Positions 59,179 to 64,000 of a stretch of 64,000 nt of DNA are shown one piece after another. Location of the stretch: NCBI GenBank assembly GCA_004124295.1, contig SCKI01000002.1:186001-250000 (forward strand). The letters are read 5' to 3'. Origin of the DNA: Fidelibacterota bacterium (GTDB lineage Bacteria; Fidelibacterota; Marinisomatia; SCGC-AAA003-L08; TS1B11). Every line of letters starts with the position of its first letter. The stretch's first letter is position 1. Both the position numbers and the translations under genes were made by a program. Under the pieces are notes generated by a model that saw nothing but the letters and a program-made list of their open reading frames with translations, ran no database searches and was not told where the DNA came from.

Positions 59179-60615
59179 TCAACTTTTTTCGACGCCGAAG
59201 AAGAGGAATCCATCGCCCCGGGCTACCCTCACCAGAACCGTCTGACCGGCCCGGTATGGCCGTAGCGCCTTGCGGTAGTCGCGCAGGTCCTCGACCTTGT
59301 CATCGCCAATGCGCACCACCACATCGCCGGGCAAGATACCTTCCCGGGCGGCATCGCTGCGGGGATCGACATCGATTACCAGCACGCCGCTACGGGCCGC
59401 CACTCTGAAGCGCCGGGCCACCCGGTCGTCCAGGTCGGCCACCGCCAGACCCATCTCGCCATAGTCCGAATCGCGGCGGCGGGAGCGGGGCTCATTGAGC
59501 ACCACTTCAATCTCGGGCAGCTCGTCAAGGGTGATTTTTGCGCTACGGGTCTTGCCCTTGCGGAACCAGGTCAGCTTGCGCTTGTCTCCCGGACGCGAAG
59601 TGGAGATGATATTGACCAGGTGCGAGGCCCCCTCGATGTTGATGTTGTCTACCTTCAGGATGACGTCCGATTCCCGCAGCCCGGCCTTGTCCGCCGGCGA
59701 ATCGTCCACCACCCTAGTGATGACCGCCCCGGTTATCTGGTCCAGGTCAAACACCTTGGCCGTGCCTGGCTCCAGGTCCTGGATGGTGACCCCCAGGTAG
59801 GCCCGGGTCACATGGCCGTCGGCTATCAGGTCGGTGATAATGCGTTTGACCAGGTTGATGGGTATGGCGAAGCCGACACCGGCATTTGACCGGGAGAGGC
59901 CGTCTGTAGCGATGGCCGTATTGATGCCCACCAGCTGGCCGTCCAGATTCACCAGCGCGCCCCCGCTGTTACCCGGATTGATGGCGGCGTCGGTCTGGAT
60001 AAAGTCCTCGTACCTGCGGTTGCGGACCGATAGCACATTGTTGCGGCCCTTGGCGCTGACAATACCGGCCGTGACGCTGTGTTCGAGGTTCTCGCTGAAG
60101 GGGCTGCCGATGGCCAGCACCCACTCGCCGACGCGCAGATCATCGGAATCGCCCATCTTCAGGGCAGTGAGGTCCTTCGCCGATACCTTGATGACGGCCA
60201 GGTCGGTGGCCGGATCCGTGCCGACGATCTCTGCGGTCAGCTCCCGGTGGTCCACGAGGATGACGCGGATCTCATCGGCATCCTCCACCACATGGTAGTT
60301 GGTAATGATATGTCCCCGGCGGGCGTCGATAATGACCCCGGACCCGAGCACTGTGCCCCGGTACTCCCGCTCGGGCTGGGGATCCCGGGACCAGAATTCG
60401 GAATATGGCCGCCGGTAGCTGCGCCTGATGGTGCGATCAGATACAATCGTGACGACCGCAGGACTGGCCAGGCTGGCGGCGCTGACAAAGGCATTGTTGA
60501 TCTCCCTGGCGCTGGCCTTCTTCTGCCCCGCTGCGCTGCCGGGCGTTGCCAGCAGGCCCATGACAAGGATCAATACGGATCCGGCTCCTGTCAGCCGGTA
60601 GAGGTAGTTTTTCAT
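59179..60615 (-). CDS. HtrA/DegP-type periplasmic serine protease
   Basis: A 478-aa periplasmic protease/chaperone. Signal peptide about 1-28 ('GSVLILVMGLLATPGSAAG'), trypsin-like domain with triad His108 ('IITNYHVVEDADE'), Asp138 ('GTDPATDLAVIKV') and Ser217 ('NPGNSGGALVN'), then two PDZ domains (about 270-365 and 385-470: 'ADKAGLRESDVILKVDNI' and 'DAAREGILPGDVVVRIGDD'). DegP-like layout, probably degrading misfolded envelope proteins. Upstream of its own terminator; monocistronic. Confidence 0.95.
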   Translation of the reverse strand: MKNYLYRLTGAGSVLILVMGLLATPGSAAGQKKASAREINNAFVSAASLASPAVVTIVSDRTIRRSYRRPYSEFWSRDPQPEREYRGTVLGSGVIIDARRGHIITNYHVVEDADEIRVILVDHRELTAEIVGTDPATDLAVIKVSAKDLTALKMGDSDDLRVGEWVLAIGSPFSENLEHSVTAGIVSAKGRNNVLSVRNRRYEDFIQTDAAINPGNSGGALVNLDGQLVGINTAIATDGLSRSNAGVGFAIPINLVKRIITDLIADGHVTRAYLGVTIQDLEPGTAKVFDLDQITGAVITRVVDDSPADKAGLRESDVILKVDNINIEGASHLVNIISTSRPGDKRKLTWFRKGKTRSAKITLDELPEIEVVLNEPRSRRRDSDYGEMGLAVADLDDRVARRFRVAARSGVLVIDVDPRSDAAREGILPGDVVVRIGDDKVEDLRDYRKALRPYRAGQTVLVRVARGDGFLFFGVEKS

Positions 60616-60742
60616 CTTCGTCCCTCGATATATAATGCTTAACAGCCGCCTGTGGCGCCGGCCCGGTCTTCCGCCGCCGGCAGCAAGTTATCAATGCACT
60701 GGCTCCCAAAAAGTTTCACCGGCTCCATTTCAGGCCTGGCGG

Positions 60743-61570
60743 TCAACGGCTGGAATGGAGCGTCGCCTTGTAGGTCAGCAGCCCGTCAAACAGGCTGTAT
60801 TTCAGGGCCTGCCACTCCAGTTCGGCCGTGCCGGGGGACCCGCTGCCGTCCTGCTCCAGCGTTGCCAGCATCTGCTCCAACTGGCTGCCCAGGGCTTCGA
60901 TCTCTTCCCGCTCAGCGGCATCGGTCCAGTCGCGCAGGTGGCTGTAGGCCCGGTCAAGGTCCTCCAGCAGGGCGTCGGTTTGGGGCTGGGCCGAAAGGGC
61001 CACCCCGCCGTCAACCGCCGCTGGATGAGGCGCCTGGCGATAGGCTTCCCAGCGCAGGGCCAAATGGATGGCCAGCCGCTCCTGCCGGTCCAGAACCGGC
61101 AGCATGAGCGGTCCGAACACCTGCTGGAAAGTCCCTGCCTGGCCGGGACCGCCCGGCGCTCCAACCTGGGCGGCCCTGTCCGCTGCGGGGGCCTGCCCCG
61201 GGCTGGGATAGTCAAGCAGCCCGAAAATCTGGGCCGAATCGACATAGGTGGCATGCAGGAAGCGGATGATTCCAATCGTACGGCGGGCGGCGGCCAGGTC
61301 GCCTGCAACCCACTGCCGCACCATCGCCGCTTCCAGCTTCTTGATGCGCCGGATGAGCAGAATATGCTGGCTGGCCTCCCTGACTTCGGGGTTGAACGGC
61401 TTCTCGCGGATATAGCGGCCCAACATCCAGCGGGCCTCGTTCAGCCGGCCCTCCTGGAACAGGGTCAGGGCCGTATCCATATCCGGCTTCTGCGGGCCGC
61501 AGCCGGCCAGCAGCAGGGCCAAGAGAGCCAGACCGGCCACCCCTGTCCGTCGCGCAGTGGGGGTTCTCAA
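60743..61570 (-). CDS. Lipoprotein, helical (TPR-like), unknown function
   Basis: A 275-aa predicted outer- or inner-membrane lipoprotein with signal peptide and lipobox 'LLALLLAGCGPQ'. The N-terminal part after Cys ('MDTALTLFQEGRLNEARWML') resembles a TPR helix pair; the rest is helical with a Gly/Pro/Ala-rich break about 125-145. No catalytic motif is seen. TTG 61570 overlaps the stop of the preceding lipoprotein gene by four bases, so they form one operon. Function not assigned. Confidence 0.8.
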   Translation of the reverse strand: MRTPTARRTGVAGLALLALLLAGCGPQKPDMDTALTLFQEGRLNEARWMLGRYIREKPFNPEVREASQHILLIRRIKKLEAAMVRQWVAGDLAAARRTIGIIRFLHATYVDSAQIFGLLDYPSPGQAPAADRAAQVGAPGGPGQAGTFQQVFGPLMLPVLDRQERLAIHLALRWEAYRQAPHPAAVDGGVALSAQPQTDALLEDLDRAYSHLRDWTDAAEREEIEALGSQLEQMLATLEQDGSGSPGTAELEWQALKYSLFDGLLTYKATLHSSR

Positions 61571-62343
61571 GGTTCGTCCTCATCCGCCGGCAATGGGACC
61601 TCGGGTGGAGCCTCCGGTGGCGGCGCGGGCCTGCTGTTGCCCAGTGGAAAGGAGATGCGCAGTGACATGCCGGTCAGCCGGGAGTGCTCCGTTGGGAACC
61701 CTTTGTCAGTGTGGGGATAGTCGGCGAAGCGGGGCTCCCAGAGTGCGTGGTCGAGGTTGAACGGCGTGGGATCGAAAAGCGCCTTCAGCGGCATCGAGCT
61801 GAAGTCGTGGTAGTAGCCGATCTCCCACTGGAAGCGGTAGAACCGGGCCAGGCCTTCTGCTGACTCGGCCTTGAGCGCCGGCGCGCCGCCAATGAGGAGC
61901 CCGAAGCGGCTGCTCCCGCGGCCGGTAATGCCGCTAGTAATCAGCATCCCCCGCAGGCCGATATAGCGCAGTTTCTGGGTCGTGTAGCCCGATTTCTCAT
62001 TGGTCTTCGATTTGCGCCGGACCCGGTAATAAGTGTAGTCGATGTTGTAGTTCGGATTCAGCGAGAAGGCCAGGTTCAGCACATCGGTGCGGTCGGGCCG
62101 CTGGGCCAGGATGCGCGAGATGTCAATGCCGGTGCCGTAAACGGGCATGCCGACCCGGAAGCCCACATCCCACTTGTCGCTCAGCCCCCGGCGGTAAAAA
62201 ATCATCGGCAGGACATTTTCAGCGCTCAGGGTGTAGCCCAGGTAGGTCTCACCGCTCTTCAGCGGCACCGGACTCACGGTGGGATGGCTGGCGCAGCCGC
62301 CTACCAGGAGGACCAGAACGAGTCTGCGGACGGAACGGTACAT
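61567..62343 (-). CDS. Lipoprotein of unknown function, beta-rich
   Basis: A 258-aa predicted lipoprotein: signal peptide with lipobox 'LVLVLLVGGCASHP', then alternating beta-strand pattern ('ENVLPMIFYRRGLSDKWDVG', 'LAFSLNPNYNIDYTYYRV') that suggests a small outer-membrane beta-barrel or barrel-associated fold, and a Pro/Glu-rich C-terminal tail ('PPPEAPPEVPLPADEDEP'). ATG 62343 places the lipobox correctly; an upstream in-frame ATG at 62379 would not. Operon partner of the next lipoprotein. I do not recognise the family. Confidence 0.8.
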   Translation of the reverse strand: MYRSVRRLVLVLLVGGCASHPTVSPVPLKSGETYLGYTLSAENVLPMIFYRRGLSDKWDVGFRVGMPVYGTGIDISRILAQRPDRTDVLNLAFSLNPNYNIDYTYYRVRRKSKTNEKSGYTTQKLRYIGLRGMLITSGITGRGSSRFGLLIGGAPALKAESAEGLARFYRFQWEIGYYHDFSSMPLKALFDPTPFNLDHALWEPRFADYPHTDKGFPTEHSRLTGMSLRISFPLGNSRPAPPPEAPPEVPLPADEDEP

Positions 62344-62767
62344 AAGGTCGAGGTTAGGCTGGCTGGCCGAAAAAGTCAAGCAGGGGCGGCGGATGGCAGT
62401 TGGCAGTGGCAGTGGCAGTGGCGGTCAACCTGAGAGCAAAGGTTGATAAGGGAAAGTGCAAATTGTAAAATGAAAATTGAAGAAGAAGATGAACCACAAA
62501 GTCACAAAGGACACAGAGAGTAGAAAAATGGAAACGGATTTAAAAGAATGAAGTCATGCTGAGCTTGTCGAAGCATGAGCCTGCCTGCCCTGAGCCCTTC
62601 GTCCGCTTGCCTGCAGCCTCAGCACAGGCCTGTCAGCAGTTTGGCGGATCAGGCTTTGTTATGTATATTCAATTGGCATTCAGCAGAATATCATAATCTC
62701 GGGGTATAGAGCTGTTTTTCAGCAATGATAGATAGATGGCGTGCATCCGCCAGAGAGGAATATTGCC
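62344..62767. repeat. Intergenic stretch with simple and dispersed-type repeats
   Basis: A hexanucleotide run of GGCAGT units lies about 62399-62424. From about 62490 the sequence 'aaccacaaagtcacaaagg' and, from about 62552, 'gtcatgctgagcttgtcg' + 'aagcatg' resemble short elements that recur in intergenic regions of many environmental genomes; GCTT-GTCG-AAGC inside it can fold. The composition is AT-rich and no gene was seen. The promoter of the following lipoprotein gene probably lies near 62650-62720. Confidence 0.5.
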
Positions 62768-63775
62768 ATGAAGCAAACAACCGTAAACGCAATTAACCAC
62801 TTTATCTTGACGGTAGGGTCTGTAGCCGTCCTTCTATCAGGCTGTATGGCGCCGGTTTCACAATCACCGCGTCCGTTGGGGGAAGTCAAGCTTGTTTCGG
62901 GGGCCAGTGATTGTGACGGCCACGACTGTTACGAGGTAGAAGTCAGCAGTCCCCAGTTGGCTGAGCCCGATAACGCCCTGCTCAAAGTTGGGGAACCTAC
63001 CGCTTCGCCATCACGTGGTACCATCATGTTTATGGGCGGTGGTAATGGGAACAGTCTCTGGGGAAACCAAAGTGAGCACGCCGGGCGAGTCATTGAGGAA
63101 CTGCGGGCAGCCGGATTCCGCACGGTAGAGCTTCAGTGGGAAAGGGGTTGGTTAAAAGGTGCTCGTGGGCAATCTGAAGGTCCCGCGCGTTTAGCCAGCC
63201 GACCGGCGGCGGTGATGCGCTGGGTGTACGATAATCTGCACCAGCAGGACGACGATTATGCGTTCTGCGCCACCGGAAATTCCGCTGGTTCGATGCAGAT
63301 CAGTTACACGTTGGCCCACTACGGACAGGCGAATATCTTTGATGCTGTGGTACTGACCGGCGGACCTCCGGTTGCACGTATTGATCTCAGTTGTGATCGG
63401 AACAATCAGCAGTATTGGACTGGAGAGGAAGTCAACGCAATTTACATAGATGCATCCTTTGGATTTCCTCCGGATAGCACCGGTCCATGCGCCCGCAGCG
63501 ACTCCTCGTATCGCGAGCAATTCCAAGCTGCCAGCCTCACCTTCGGCAACTGGGCGTATGTCTATCCTGAAACAATGGTCTCGTTATTGTTCGGCGAGAA
63601 TGAAAATCCCGTTTATGTGGCTCATGGAATGACGTATTATGATCGGTTGGTTGAAGCGGGGTCGCCACTGGTTCGCCTCGATACTGTGTCCAACACACCC
63701 CACGTCGTCCGCTCCACCAAGGAGGGTGCAGAGATGATTCGCGATATATTGCTCAAGGAGTGCAAGCGCCGATAA
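62768..63775 (+). CDS. Lipoprotein with alpha/beta-hydrolase-like fold
   Basis: A 335-aa predicted lipoprotein: signal peptide and lipobox 'VGSVAVLLSGCMAPVS', then an alpha/beta hydrolase-like core. 'TIMFMGGGNGNSLWGN' forms the oxyanion strand, 'AFCATGNSAGSMQISYTLAH' carries a G-x-S-x-G nucleophile elbow, and a late 'VYVAHGMTYYDRLV' and 'SNTPHVVRS' may supply the catalytic His. Six Cys residues may form disulfides. Esterase or depolymerase activity is possible; the substrate is unknown. ATG 62768 is preceded by AGAGGA; it is chosen over 62741. Codon use is less GC-rich than the core region. Confidence 0.72.
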   Translation: MKQTTVNAINHFILTVGSVAVLLSGCMAPVSQSPRPLGEVKLVSGASDCDGHDCYEVEVSSPQLAEPDNALLKVGEPTASPSRGTIMFMGGGNGNSLWGNQSEHAGRVIEELRAAGFRTVELQWERGWLKGARGQSEGPARLASRPAAVMRWVYDNLHQQDDDYAFCATGNSAGSMQISYTLAHYGQANIFDAVVLTGGPPVARIDLSCDRNNQQYWTGEEVNAIYIDASFGFPPDSTGPCARSDSSYREQFQAASLTFGNWAYVYPETMVSLLFGENENPVYVAHGMTYYDRLVEAGSPLVRLDTVSNTPHVVRSTKEGAEMIRDILLKECKRR

Positions 63776-63890
63776 GCGATGTAGGCCGTCTAGTGTCCTC
63801 CTCTCCTACTGCTCGTCCAGCCAGGGGAATACCAGCGACTGGTGGTCCTCACCGGCAATACCGGCCCTTTGCTGGCCGACGGCTGAGAAG

Positions 63891-63977
63891 GGATATTGGA
63901 TGTTGGATGTTGGATGAAAGATGAAAGATGAAGGATGAAAGATGAAGGATGAAGGATGAAGGATGAAGGATGAAGGG
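63891..63977. repeat. Heptanucleotide tandem repeat (GATGAAR)n
   Basis: Nine head-to-tail units of GATGAAA/GATGAAG run from 63913 to 63975, preceded by two related GGATGTT units (from about 63898). The number of units may vary by slippage. It lies 115 bases after the hydrolase gene; no gene overlaps it inside the window. Confidence 0.9.
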
Positions 63978-64000
63978 AATATGACGCCAGTCCGTGATCT

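Noticed and set aside
56440-59265. A 941-codon open frame antisense to ileS
   Set aside because: Same codon-bias shadow; composition is Gly/His/Val/Leu-rich without family features, while ileS on the other strand is certain.
1-64000. CRISPR arrays, insertion sequences, rRNA and tRNA genes
   Set aside because: None found: no regularly spaced repeats of CRISPR type, no transposase reading frame, and no cloverleaf or rRNA motif on either strand by inspection.

Overview
The window is a GC-rich bacterial chromosome segment. The best fit is a member of the FCB superphylum outside classical Bacteroidetes (Neomarinimicrobiota, Calditrichota or a similar lineage). The reasons are a PorU/gingipain-type C25 peptidase whose C-terminus is an 'LNYPNPF' + FlgD-like type IX secretion sorting domain, several lipoproteins, a GT9 glycosyltransferase with an N-terminal Cys cluster, and a complete Gram-negative-style dcw cluster. 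This placement is inference from gene content; no rRNA or tRNA gene was seen.

Layout. 1-340: start of mutS, cut by the window edge. 449-4654: a DUF3800 gene beside selB and selA (selenocysteine insertion). 4675-7555: a GAF/HD-GYP protein and an MFS transporter. 7628-10339: the rpsP-rimM-trmD-rplS operon, in which S16 carries a long repetitive acidic tail. 10526-16831: a short-chain dehydrogenase, then porU-like peptidase, maf and a RodZ-like gene on the plus strand. 16832-18680: a gene-poor, lower-GC island with a hicB/decayed hicA pair, a 69-aa orphan gene and hairpins. 18682-35707: a MraZ-box promoter and the dcw cluster mraZ-rsmH-ftsL-ftsI-murE-murF-mraY-murD-ftsW-murG-murC-murB-ftsQ-ftsA-ftsZ, mostly with overlapping stops and starts, closed by a terminator shared with the facing rpmB. 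36077-51132: an envelope polysaccharide region (orphan histidine kinase, YfhO, Wzx-like flippase, sulfotransferase, CDP-alcohol phosphotransferase, nucleotidyltransferases, GT2/GT9/GT4 enzymes, TPR protein). 51182-59064: the minus-strand run ileS-dksA/traR-lspA-rluD-xerC-pckA-hpf. 59179-62343: an HtrA protease and two lipoproteins. 62768-63775: a lipoprotein hydrolase between repeat-rich intergenic stretches.

How the genes work together. The central block builds and divides the cell wall: lipid II synthesis from UDP-MurNAc to MurG, transpeptidation by FtsI/FtsW, and the FtsZ/A/Q/L divisome. The flanking envelope block supplies sugar nucleotides, glycosyl transfer and flipping. PorU, LspA, HtrA and the lipoproteins belong to secretion and outer-membrane quality control. 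SelA/SelB imply selenoproteins elsewhere in the genome.

Most notable observations: an isoleucyl-tRNA synthetase whose class I HIGH signature reads G-V-H-H; a selB that appears to start at ATC behind a perfect Shine-Dalgarno; a tripled-length ribosomal protein S16; a CDP-alcohol phosphotransferase with its fourth catalytic Asp replaced by His; a near-consensus plus-strand promoter feeding a possible very short RNA upstream of mutS; and the decayed toxin-antitoxin island immediately before mraZ.
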